Source: Tomocerus qinae
Taxonomy: Eukaryota > Arthropoda > Collembola > Entomobryomorpha > Tomoceridae
DNA length: 64,000 nt
Direction: 5' to 3'
NCBI GenBank assembly: GCA_020055645.1
Contig: CM034548.1
Span: 22,102,701-22,166,700 of the forward strand
Below the pieces are notes generated by a model. The model worked only from the letters and a program-made list of their open reading frames with translations, did not search any database and was not told the origin of the DNA. A program made the position numbers and the translations under genes. Positions 36,401-50,100 of the stretch are shown one piece after another (the stretch's first letter is position 1; the number at the start of each line of letters is the position of its first letter).

Positions 36401-38155
36401 TAACCCGAACAGGAACTATATAGTACCTAGCACCTATATTACTTGCATATACAAATACTTATTGCCTTGTTTCGGAATAAACTAGCTTGCGTGCATGTTG
36501 TCTCCTGTTGTAATTTTTTACGTGTATGGTTTGATAATTTTTACTGCTGGTATTCATTTGTCTTGGCAGAGTTATGTATTTGTGTCCCAGATGCTTGATT
36601 CAGCAGCCTTATAAAATTTATGCTAATTATTTTTCTTGGAATGTACAGTCCTCCAGGTATTATAAAGTTTGGTGATATCTTGTTTGTACTGCTTCCAACT
36701 GCCGATAAATACGATTTACATAAATATTATTATCTGTAATACAAACCATTGCAGTAGTTTTCTGTTTTCTTTCCGCAGCTTTGTCGCAGAGTAATCTTTA
36801 CATAGAGTTTCAGCTCAAAAGAGCTCTGTAGACACCAGTAAGTAGGTAACGAAAGTAACCAACGAAAAGTTATGGAAACATTAAACAGATGTATTAACAT
36901 GTTGATAAATGTGTCTTCAAGACAATATTAAGGCAAAAGAGTCTTTAAGACTTTTGGTTAATTACATTTGGAATTTATTGAAAGTAAAACCAAGAAATAA
37001 TTATTCATCTGCCATGGTCATCTTAATATGAATGGTGCTACAGGAAGATTATAAATAATTCCAGTCGTTTATTTAGTCATTTACATGCAGGCAGGCTGGG
37101 GACAGATACGATCCTCCTATACAATAGTTAGCTAAATGGAATACTGTTGGCTTTTCTCCTATTTTGAGATAATGCAAAATTCTCAATTTCTCGTGAGAAT
37201 TTTGAAATTCTTTGTAAGCCATGGCCAAAAATAAATATTTTGTATTGTATTTAGTATTTATATATTTTCATATTTTAAAATGGAATGCTTAGTAAAATGT
37301 TCTATAGTTTTTTGTGTCCTCAAGAGGTTTAGTTGTGCAGATAAATATTAATAATTTTTATCACAGTTTGTACTGGAACTCGGTTTGTTTTAAAACACAC
37401 CGGATTGTATTAATACTCCTAATTTTCACAAGTTTTTAACAACATTCAATGAGCACGGCAGAGGCTTTTAAAAGTGGGTATCAGAACTCTACATAACTAA
37501 AACTGAGATATTTATTTTAAAACCATAAAATCCACTATAAACTCGATATTAAAGTAATGCTATTCTATTACATAGCCGAATTTCTGTCTAAAAGGTGCTT
37601 TTGTTGAATTCTATCTGAAACTGGGGTCATCAAAACATATTTTACTACTTAATATGCATTTAGAAATCACGAGGTTTAATACAAACCAGTGTGTTTTAAA
37701 ACAGACTGATACGGACTTTACTTTAACATGTCTAATACTATACTTCTGGAAGATCTTTACATATGCATGATGTTCCTTTGGTGAATCATTCAAAAACAAA
37801 TAATGTGATTGAAACATACCTAGAAGATAAGAAATCTGCTGAAATAATATTACAATAAATATACTGATCTGGTACTACTAGTAAGGCTATTTGGGCGAAA
37901 TGGAATAAAATAGTTAGAGTTGTAACCATATACGTTGACGTACAATATTTATGCTTCCGAAAAATTGGTAATATTGTATTAGCTGTCCTGAAAAGTTGCA
38001 ATACAAATCGTCCGGATGCTTACATTTAAAAATAGAATTGTTCTATATTGGAGAGATGTACAATTTAGGAATCATACTATCAATGATGAATATCAATCTT
38101 TGTTTCCTTATCCTTTTGCGTCACATGAGTAAGTATAGTTATATGAATTTTTCAG
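30446..38155. other. intergenic DNA and putative 5' regions of flanking genes, nothing recognised
   Basis: About 7.7 kb without a recognisable coding exon. It should contain the non-coding first exon and promoter of the galactosyltransferase gene (minus strand, above 30445) and probably an untranslated first exon of MAST, since exon 38156 begins right after a splice acceptor. I cannot place either. A degraded CCGGC-repeat transposon fragment lies near 32290-32345. A hydrophobic 65-codon frame at 33430-33627 has no family match I know. Confidence 0.45.
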
Positions 38156-41100
38156 ATGAATCGAAAATCCAGTCCGATGATGAAGTCTTTTGACATTGAC
38201 ATGGGGAGTCGTAGCGTTGGTAGCAGTACTACTGCATTGTCAAACACCGTCGTTAGTACACCAAATCTATGGTTACTTCGTTCAATCAGTCGTCAGACTT
38301 CAGAAGATGCTCGTCGTCGACGGAGAAAGGATTCACCTTCGTTTCTAGGTAAAAACTATTACATTTCTGAACCAATGTATTTACGGAGAAAACCTTTTAT
38401 AGTGTTTTGATTCCTTTTCATAACTTCAAAGGCAACTTGATTGTCTGTATTATATCAATAGACTCCCATATACTACTTACATTTGTGAACATTTTCTTGA
38501 ATAGACACTGACATGCATTTCTTTTAGTGTAGAATTTGGTGTATGATTAAACTATTCTAATAAAAGCACATTCTTCTTTTGAAATAGTTAAAATCTGGGT
38601 TACATATGTGCTCAAAAATTGAGTTGATCCGTATTAAACAGACAATAAAAGACGTCATGAGTATAAATAAGTGGAAAAACGGAAAATCTATTTTAAGGAG
38701 ACTATGTAGGTGGTTCTGCGTGAGAAGGAAATCGCTAATTGTTTTTGTTTATTTATTTATTTCAGGGATTGACATGGGAAGTAGTTCCAACTTGGCAAGG
38801 ATGCGGAAAACATCACTGGGGCACTCTGCGCCTTCTCTTTCTCAGTCTTCGGTAAAATTATTTTCCGTACTCGCTTAAAGTATAATGAGATAGATATCAT
38901 TAAAACGTGGAGAATTGCCTGGGTAGCATTAGGTTATAAGATAACCTGACAAATTGGCCATCAGAAGCAGTAATGCTCCTATCCCATTAAATGATACACT
39001 TTATAGATAACCCTGAAATATGGAAGGTGAATGAAATAATTATAGACTATAAGTTTATACACACTCGTTTGGAATTGTACCGATCTTTTGATTGATAGTG
39101 CAACGAAGGTTGTTCTTTTGATCCTAATAATTGTGACATTACGTGTCTCACCATTTAATTACTATCGTGTCAAATATTGACTCTGATTAGACTTCAATCA
39201 AATGTTTGTGGTCACAATTGTTTGCCCAGGCAACTCTCTACTTCAATCAAACCTGTTATTTACTAAATGAAAACTACCGATAGTGATAATTTTACCACTT
39301 AATATGCTGACATTGCTGACTGCTGAGTTATTCCTATGTAAATATGTTATTTTGCTTCTACCTTATCCAGTCCCTGAGAAATAATAACCATCACTCACTG
39401 TTTGGTGCCAATTGTATATGGTAGCTTCTTGTTTTACGGGATGGTATCTTATTTGTATGTAAATAAAATTTTCTTACTACCTTTTATTCTTACCATTTCT
39501 ATCAATGACAATGAAATATTAAAATAAAACATTTTGTGTTTTGGTTGATTTCATTGATTTTTGTTAATGCACCCTTCTGTTGTATAATATAATATTTTCG
39601 AGTTATTTTCTATCCTCTCTCTCTCTCTCTTCTGACTCTGACCGTTTCTGCGAATGCTGATTACTTGACGACTTCCTGTTATCTTATAAATTATCATTTT
39701 CCTACCGTTTAGGTACTTTTAGTAATAAGTAATAATTAAATTATGATAATGCATTTAATTTTTAGTGTGTAAATATTGGAAGCCATAGCTTTTGTACATA
39801 ACCCTGTATCATAAATACAAGGATGTGGTTCACATTTAATTTATTTCCTACGTATGTATAAACGTGGGATGTGGGTAAACGTACTCCCATCAGGCATGGT
39901 AAATAGCCGAAAATGAGAGATAATTATCGCTTCTTGCCAATAGAATATGATTGGCATCCTTGAAAATGTTAAGGAGTGCGACGTACGAATAATTTTGGTT
40001 GCTACTATTTTAGAGTGTGTAAAATTAGATTGAGAAAGTGAAACGTAATTTGAAGTATGTAGGAACGACGACTTCATTTCCTCTCTATATAGATGCATGA
40101 ACTGTATATAATGCGTATATAATAGATATAGAGGAAGGAGCATAACGGTTTTCAAGTTCAGTCTGAAAATAGTGACCTCGACGTATTGTTAGTATCATGG
40201 TATGCTTTGTATGCGGAGATGAGATTGTATTTACCAAACAGAAAGGATTGGTAAATTAAAGGGCAAATGTAATAAGAGATTTCTTTTGTGTGATTCTAAG
40301 AGATGCTATTTGACATTCATGTCGGTATCTTCTAAGATTCGCGGAAGCCAACTACTTTCCAATTATTACTTCAAAAGACCTAATTTGTGGCAGGAAAAAG
40401 GTTATTCATCTTAGATAGTACAAAGTCGTCATTAAGTCATCATTATTATGATTGGTTATTTGTGGTAACATAAATAATTAATTATGGAATAAAAGAGTAG
40501 TAATATGTTAAACATATATTTATTCGGGCTGTCTAATACATTAAGTGGATTTCCCGAGTTATAGGAGTATGAGTGGAGAAAATAAGCGGATATTCTCATT
40601 GTCAGTGACAAGCCGTAATTTTTGTGAATGCACAAATCGTTGGTTTTTGTGAGAGGCAAGACTTGCGCGACTCAATAAATCGATGAAAGGAGTGGGTTGT
40701 TACAGAGCGGGTGGGAGCTCCAATTCTGAACACAAAGCAGGCTTGGCATAAAATGGAAATTCGGCTGCTAGAGAACTTACTACTCTTTGGCTTGGTTGCG
40801 GTTGTAGTAGTAGCCAAATGCATTAGATAAGTATACCCTATATATATGTATGTGAATTCTGAAACAAGACCCAAGCTACTTACTTAGTGGAGCATTCTAG
40901 CCTCGCTCTTTGTATTGTTATAGAACTAAACTAGTTATATGCAACGCGTAGAGTGAGTAGTACTAGTAATAACCTGCTCTGGATCTCCTTAGCTTAGTAA
41001 TCGTATCCTTGGCCGGGCTTTTTGCACTTGGTTGTTGTTGGAAGATGGGATGCCAGGTTTAGACGATATTATTATGGTTGTTCCTGGAGAAGAGCGCTAA

Positions 41101-44100
41101 GGCTTTCTGGAGACATGGCGTGAGCGCAAGTCTTGCTGTGCCAGTGAATTTATTTCGCAAACTGGATCGGCATGGATGCAGTTGATAGGAAGAGACTATG
41201 TAGGAAGTCTGAAGGTGGATTCAGTCGACTAGTTAAGTGAAGGAAAGCAGATTCATCAAAAAGTGCCCGTGTCCAAACTCATTTTACTGAGTAAATTCAG
41301 TGTAAACAGACAATGAGCACAGTCCTACTGTTATTTGGGTGAAGTGGAAAGAAATTCTGTTGCTGTCTTTTGTCACCCTAGCCTCCTCGTATCTAAGTAT
41401 ATTATAGCCTCACAAAAGACTTTCTTGGCTCAGGAGGCGTAAAGGCCAATGATGGCGCAAAGTGCCACGGTGTTTAGATTGTACCTTTCCTGTCATGGTT
41501 GGGAAACTTTTTTCTTTCCCATGCTCAGTCCTCAGTCTTAATAGCTCTCTGTCTCATGATGACCATTTCATTCCTGATAATTTCAACTAACCTCTCCACT
41601 TGTTTACTTTGTCATACTCAGCAATCATGTCGTTCCAACCTTATCTTTGGAACCTCGTTTCTCAATTGAGCCTTCCTGACACATAGTACCATACACACAC
41701 AAACAAGACGTCATACAATTATCTTTTTTACTTTCCTAAGTTCTAATCACTTTTCACTCACTACTCTTCTCTACTCTTCACATTTAATATTTCCTGTACT
41801 CTCTGCTGCCAGGTAAGATCTATCCATCTCTGCTCATCTATCTACTAAATCAATCTATATACAGAGGCGTAAATTATTCATATTTAAACCCACTGTTTTT
41901 GATGTTCAAACACTAGAAACTGAGAATTAATATTTAATCATGCAAATCAGGCCACGCGTCTTTTCATCTCATAGATAAGAAATGATTGGAGAAAATATCT
42001 CTATAAATTAGTATTTGAACATGCCAAATGCGAATTATTTCATTTCATGCATTCTATTGCTTTATTAGATTCAATATCAAGATTTGTAGGCCACTTCTGG
42101 GAAAAATTACTCAAAGTTACAAGAACATAGCTTTACTGTTAATCGTATTTGGGGCATACAAGTATGTGCAACTGCTTAGCATGAGACAGAACCGTGTAAA
42201 CATCTTGCGCTTTAAAGAAAAAAACAATTTATATTTATCGCCATTATCAAAGGCCGTGTCTCATTCCATTTTGGCGCCGGCTTGTCTGACTTGATATTTG
42301 TTACGCCTCTGTGTAATTACTTTTTATGAATCTCTTGGTACACATTTATGACTGGCATCTTGCATTCACATGTATTTAATAAATATTATAGTCTCTCACA
42401 AGACTTTCATTCAGATTCCATCTATATACAAACTGATACTGGGTATCATTTACATGTTATTTTGTCATTGAGACAGAATAAATATCTAGTCTAGTGCAAA
42501 ACTCTGTTACTACCTACTCACATTATGTAACATCAAACGCGTTTAATATAATTATCCTCTCAAAGAAGTCTATTTGTATTGTTGGTATACAATGGTTGAA
42601 AATACTAAAGACGGAAACTCCAAAAGCATTCAAGTCCCAAAATTTCAGGGCAATGTCTCACAATAGAGTTATGTAAAACGATGTATCCCAATTGAATTTA
42701 AAAGGTAAATTCAGTTTGAATATTACAGTATGTCTTGAAAATGGGAGAAGTTATAATAGTGCCTGCGTTTTGCATGTACCTAACATCATTGTCGTGGTCG
42801 TTATTAGATATGAAATACATTTGCTGATTTATATTGACTATTGTGTTGTCTAAGGAGCAACTTAACCTAGGCTTTATGTTGTAGCAGGTTTCAATGGCAT
42901 TGAATATTATAAACACAATAAAAGCTCATAGCAACTGGAATATGCGGAGAAAAGTATTTCAGCCACTTACAATTATTAGATAAGATATATACTTGGATAT
43001 TGCTATTATATTAATGCCAGATATATGAAAGCTATATCGATTTTTGATCTGAAGGACAAATAAAAAGAAACATTCTTCACTAGATTTAATTTCAATGATA
43101 GTGCAACGATGGTCGTCTCATAGCTAATTTGGATTAATAACAGTAAATTGGTAGCTATAGAATATTCCAATTAGGTGAGTAATAATATGAACGATTTAGT
43201 GAAACGTAAATAAACACTTCAGCTATTCATCCAAATTACTACCTTAAAGAACCTTGCAAACATTTGATAACTTTACCTACCGAATATTGCCAAATCAAAT
43301 TGATACTTACAGTATAAAAATCTAATTGCAATTTTCTGCCCTCACCAAAAGTTGTATTGCGACATTCGCAATAGGATTTCCATATCATTGTATTGTCTCA
43401 TATGCTACATCGTAGTAAGCCACCGATATCAGTCAAGAGTTTTCATAGGTCGTAGCATTTAGTTGTTACTTAACCAAAACTTTTAGGTATAGTTTAAGCA
43501 TGTCGTTTTAGGGAAGGCTTATTTCATGATTTTAATTAAATTAACAAATTAAATTGTGTAAAGGTTTTAGCCAGCTGTCAATCCGTCAGTATAGATCAAA
43601 TGATACCATGACACAATAGAGGTATTCCGTGTAAATCGATCCAACAACCAAACTAGTTTTATTCCATGGTTATATGTATCATTCCATCAAAGAAACTCAC
43701 TTATTTCAACTTCAATTTACTATCGAGCTATTGCATTACTTCACTGTCGGAATAAATTAGGAAATTTTAGCGAATTTAGTATTGTATAGTATAGTGGCAT
43801 TAAAACGAAACATGTCGGTGCATTTATGAATTGAATGTATGGCAAGGCGTGATATTTAGTATTTGCATAGATATCTCTCTTTACATAAGTGAAGATGACA
43901 AAAGCCGAAATTATGTCAAATGAATGCATGAAGGGACTCAAAGAGATAGGTTTAATTTTGTTTACCTTTTGCACAATGAGTACACTTCCGAAAAGCCTGG
44001 TTGAACATTTTCGGTTTTTCAGCTCATTGAAGCATTATGTTTTGCATTAGTACTAGAAAGTGTAGGTGAGATGACGTAAATGCTTGTTTAGCATAGTAAT

Positions 44101-47100
44101 AGTAGGGGGAATGATATAGTCTGTCAGTCTGTCCATATTTATTAATTATGTACGAGTTATCTTCTTCAGTTTGCTAACAGAGGAGATTAGAGATAGTTGA
44201 AGATCAAAATGGAGTGCAATAAAAAATGAAGCGTACATAAGTAAGGATTACCCATCACTTCATGATTTTCGTTTGTTATCATAGTTATCATATATACACA
44301 ATTCATATTCATATGACCATGGGTGGATGGTCGAACCGTCGTCATATGCTTTGCATTTTAAATGGTAATCCTAGCCATGTCGTAATCGTCAGTCATATGA
44401 ATATTACAAAGCAAGTCTATATAGTAGTAAATATATGCATATTCGTATAGGACATGGTTATTTCAATTATAATTATGACTTCGCAACACGAACTAGTCTC
44501 ACGGTACCATCATCGCCTCGTGAATTAATTCTGCCTAGCTGTAAAATATTTAACGATAGGAAAAAGGATAATTTGGCAAAGTATGCACACAGCATGCATA
44601 TCGATATGTCTAGAACATTTTCGCATATAGGGCTTGAATATTTTATATTGATTTTCTTTGATAGATATTCTGCACTGTCTACTATTGACGTACTCTAATG
44701 AGAGAATTAGAAATGGGCATATTGTGGAGAGTAAAACATCAGAATTTTAACCTTGCCAATTCAAATTCTTACAAGAAAATTGTGAGAAAAAAATATAAAT
44801 TTCCTAAGAGCTTTATCTCACGATGTAAAATTAACTTGAGACAAATGGCGATAAATACACTATTTTATTAAAATCCCAAATGCGTAGATAATTTCGTCGG
44901 AAAAGGATTTTTTTTATAAATTCTGCCCATTAGTCAAAACCTTGCTGTTCGAGAGTCTCTGCCCATCTCTAAAAAAATCAATGTCAATCACGTTTACTTT
45001 CACTAGTTGCGGTTCGGATGCCTTGCGTTTAATATGTTTGAAATGTATGTTTTGTTGGTAGCTGTGTTTGTGAGATGCATAAAAATGTACACTAAAAGTT
45101 GGGAGTTCTTGTATTTTATTGATGACTCATTAGTGAAGTGTATAGTTGTAGGCCATGGCCCATGAATAAAAGATTTGTCTCTATCAATTTAAACATGAGG
45201 GTTGGATTGATGAACCATACCATAAGAGATGACTATAGAGAGCATGGAATCTCAAAGTGGAAATGTAGGCATAAGATGTTGTCATGCCCTTTGTGGGAAG
45301 TAACGTTCGGAATGTACCTCAACAAAAAGTGGCTTAGCTCATATACATAATAATGCTTAGTAATAATATATTATTAGTTGCATAATCAAAGAGCTACAAG
45401 AGTTTCAACGATATATCAGCACAGCTTGCATTTAAAGTATAATCCACCTCCGTAATATGTCATAGTATTGTGCTCTGTCGGTAGACTTGTAATATATGCA
45501 CATGGTGCGGTAGTAAAAATTCTTAAACTATACAACAACCTATGTAGTAGCAAACAAAGTAATGCAATATTATGCAATATAAAAGCTGATAGCATACAAA
45601 ATATACGAGAAGTGGTGCATATTGATACTAACTGTGTGTACAGGGCGATAAGCTGAAATTGACGTGACAAGTGTGCGCACTAGTATTATACTCAACAAAA
45701 AAGGTTTGATAAAATTGTCGCAAATAGTGAAGCAAGTCTACATAGTACTATAGTTACTACTACGTACCTACTAAACTACTGCGACTAAGATTGCTACAAT
45801 CGAAAAGACTGCGACAACAGTATTACACTCTACTTTTGTAGCAGAAGTTGAAGCAGTTTTCAGACGACTATTTGGATAACAATATTTATTACGACGATAG
45901 AATTGTGTAATTGCGTACTAAGCTTTAGGATTGAAAAGTAAGATACTACTTGGCAGGATATAATACAGATATTACATGCAACGACCGATTTATATATTTA
46001 TAGGTACATAATTTAACATTTTCAGCATCGATTGTGCTACTGAATGCTGTAAGGACGATTATTTTATGGTTTAGTAAATAGTAATAAATTATATGCGTTC
46101 AAAAGGAGCAAGAATATTAGAGTAGTAACAAATGCGACTTATTGTTAGTACATACCATAAAATGCACCTGTTCCAACAATAATAATGGTAAAGAGGATTA
46201 TAAATTCGACTTTAACTCTAACTTTTACCATCTGACAAATGGGTTTCTTTGAAATGCACGTAATTTCATGCATCTTCCAATGCTACTCCCTATTTACATA
46301 CAACTTCTTGATACTTAGAACAACGTTAATCACAGATGTGGGTCATCTAGCTGTTGCGAATCTTATAATGAACCTGACACAAGCAAATATGCACACTACA
46401 GTAAAAATTTTATCGTCAATAATTAAATATAGTTAGGTACCTTATGCATATATGCTACAAGTGCAAACAATTTTTAAATCCCACGACAAGTCTCATCTAT
46501 TGTTATAATTTTTATTAGCAGCAGGAGCACGAGGAAATTGCGAGTAGATTAAAAAGTGGAGAGCCAATTATGCTCGCTACTGCCACATCATATACCTAAT
46601 TGGTTTTGATGACGTTTAGTTCCAAGTTGAAGTGAAATGAAATAAAATCTTGTCTCAATCTCAACTCTGCGCTTACTGCATACCGTTACCTGTGCTCTAT
46701 TTATACTGACACATTTTGTGTTATATCTTTTGTCCGAGTCTGACTCTGTTGTGCCATATGAATGTGTGATGTGGGTAAATAGCAACATGTGGACCGACAT
46801 TAAATATTAGTACTGTATTTATCATATTACAAAGTGTACGTAACAGAATAATCTGCAGAATGACGATAAGTTACCTACATTACATTATGCAGAATATTAT
46901 GTGCTAGTAGTAGTCGACGTAAACCGCACTACAAATGTACCTACTTTCGTTATGTATCAATTGTAACGGTTCATCGTTTATTCTCAGGCAAATAACTAAG
47001 GTAAGAAGACTTATTGTGTTAAGGGGGACTGGACACGCAGATTGTAATTAAGAATAGCTCTGCTATATCAGGAGAATGGCACATACTAATAGAAATATAA

Positions 47101-50100
47101 AACTTTTGTAAGTATATTTATTTTGAAACGAGAATAATAATTCTTTAAATAGAGATTACATTGAAAATTAAAAATTTAATGCTGTATTTGTTTTTTGGCT
47201 GAAATTCGAATTGCAACAAGGTTAAGAGGATGGGATACATTTTGAGATTTTGATTGTCTCAAAAATTTATTCAAAAATTTAGAGAAATAAAATGAAAAAA
47301 CTAAAACTAGTTTTTTCATACACTTTTAAGCAAGAAAATTAGGGCAGGGTTTAGTTCTTTGTGGGTAGCAAAGTGCGGAGTTCGCCTTAAGGTTTTATCC
47401 TGTCCATACTGCACTGCATTACAATAAAATGATTGTACCCACATATCAGTGTATATCTTTATAATTAGACGATACGATGTCTCTTTCATACATCTGCGAA
47501 TGTAGGCATTGCAAAACATTTTTATCCCCTATAATGGAGCGTTATAGGAACTATGAGCAACATTATCATATGCATAGATAACATATTGTAATAAGTATGA
47601 TGTGGAGTTACCTTGCATTAGATTTTGCATGGTATATTATGTATAAGCACATGGATCCATTGACGATTAATATTTATAGTGTAGGTACGTTTCATATAAT
47701 TATTTCAGAGTATACCTTTTATTTACCTTGCTCAGCCTTAAAAGTTGTAGTTGTGGTGCATTACTGCCTAAAGTCGTCGATTATACGTGTCCCATTATAG
47801 CTGTGTGGTTGGCTTTTGTTTTTATTTCAGTTTTCGCCACGTAGTGTGCAATACTGTCTTATTATGGCGAGTAACATACCTACACTAATAAACACTTATC
47901 TGAGACAAAAATAATAATTCATAATAAGCAACCACATAGTGCTGAGGTTGAGGCTTTATGTCAGCAGTGTATATTGTGTCTGGCTCTTTTTATAATAATG
48001 GTGCATTACTTGACTGTATAAGGCAATGAGTGATCAGTTCCATTTAGTTGGACAACAGCAACCATCGATTACATTTACAGTCGCACTTACCAAGCCACTT
48101 GCACGTAAATCTTAATCGTACTGTTATAGATAGTCAGTGGCAGTGATAATTCTGATAATTGCATTTGCACTATAAACCAAATAGGTATTCATATTAAAAG
48201 TTGCCTATAGACATTTTCAGTGATAGAGGATAGCACATTTAATTACAGTCGCCCATTCACAGGCCCAAGGTGTTCTTACACATAGATGTATACACATCAA
48301 GTAGGTTTTAGTGTCTAGTGGAGGACTCTGTGGGAACGTTCTTCTGAAAATAACTAAAGTGAACAAACAAACGGAAAATTGTATTTTATTTGTTCATTTC
48401 GAGAATACAGATTCACAAGATAAGCTTGAAAAAAGCAGAAATCAGGCCGAGTTTAAGGTTATCTACAGGGTTAAGGAATTTCCTTCACCTACACAGTTTA
48501 GTGACTATTGATTGCAAAAGGTTCACTTTATTATCTAGTTTTTTTGGAGTTAGTATTATCAAATTATTTTTATGAGTTAGACTTTTATTTTTTACATTCA
48601 AGTAGGAAATCAACTTTGAAAAAACTTGTAAAAATTGTTTGTCATTGTTAAAAGTCATCCTCCTTGATAATTCCCTTTTGAACTTACCAATTCTCGCGAA
48701 ATGAAACAAAAGTTTACTAGCAATTGTGTTTGTTTGCAAGTGCTCCAATTATCCTGTGTTCGAGTTCTCAAAATATGTACCGTTCAATTTGTGAGATAGC
48801 GGAAATTAACTGTGCCTGCACAGGGTAAATATTTTGTTAGATGAAAGTGGAGTTTTTTGGGTTACATGCAAACATTGCCTTTTAACTTGTGGTAGCTGTA
48901 GCTATCTATATAGTACAAATGCCCCTTATATTATTTGTATGCTATAAAATCTTTCTTTTCATTTCCAAATAGATCAAAGGGAACATAACTGCAGAAATAT
49001 TAAAATACCATAACTTTTGCAGATTTTTATTGCCTATACTTGTGTTAATATAGGTTCTATCGTATCGAATCGATGAACACATTCGTTGGAGTAATATTTT
49101 TTAAGAAGTCCTTAAAATTTAGCTTAGCATAGCATTTCCTCCAAGAGGCGTCTTGGAATTATAAAAATTGATTTTTCTTGGAGTTAGCTTTTATTTAGAT
49201 GAGACGGGAAGGTCTAAGAAAAAAGTGTTGGGCTGGCTGTGTCGAAAATAAAATGGTGTTGTAAATATTTGGAAGATGTGAAAGATCATTCGATTCGATT
49301 GGCATTTTGGCATGACTCATTGTGCTATAATTATCACGGGAATATTTATCTGTATGGCATGAATACATGTAGGTACCTATGTGAGACTGAGTGAGATGTA
49401 TACGTAGTGGGTAGTATAGCCTCAGCCAATAGTTTTGTCGAGTTTTCTAAAGAGTATACTCAAATGTCTTAGCATATATGGTTTGGGAGTTTATTATATG
49501 CATTGCCTTGAATGTATAGGGAAATGTATATTATGTAGTTAATAATGTAGGTGAGCAGTTCTCATGTCACTTATGATCCGACAGTCTTGAGTTAGTTTCA
49601 AGTTGGACTACCTATTGTAATTTCAGTCCGACTGTAAAGTGTGCGTCGGAGCAATGTGTAACTACATTATTGGTGTTATTACAAAAATGCTAATCTTGCA
49701 AGAATTATCTGTACAGAGTGACATATAATTGGAGAGTCTATTTCTCACAATGATTTACGTGTAAGTGTGCAACCTTTAATGTTATCTCCGTGCTCGTTCT
49801 GAAAGGTATTGCTTATTGGAAGGAGAAAACATCCGTCATAGTTGTCAGAGACTATAAAAGTGTAAAATTATTGTAGTCGTCTTGAGTTATTTAGGTTTGA
49901 GAGTTTTGCAGAGTGTGTTTTAACAGTAGGTACTAGTAAAGAGGCAATGTGGCAAATAAATCAGCAAAGTGTGACCTAGCTTGTTGTTATAGTACTATAT
50001 TGAATAATCAGTTGTGGTGAGACAGTGGAACAAACTCTAATTTTATGAGATACGGTATCCTGTCACTTAAAACAATGACGAAATGGAAAAGATTGTTGGA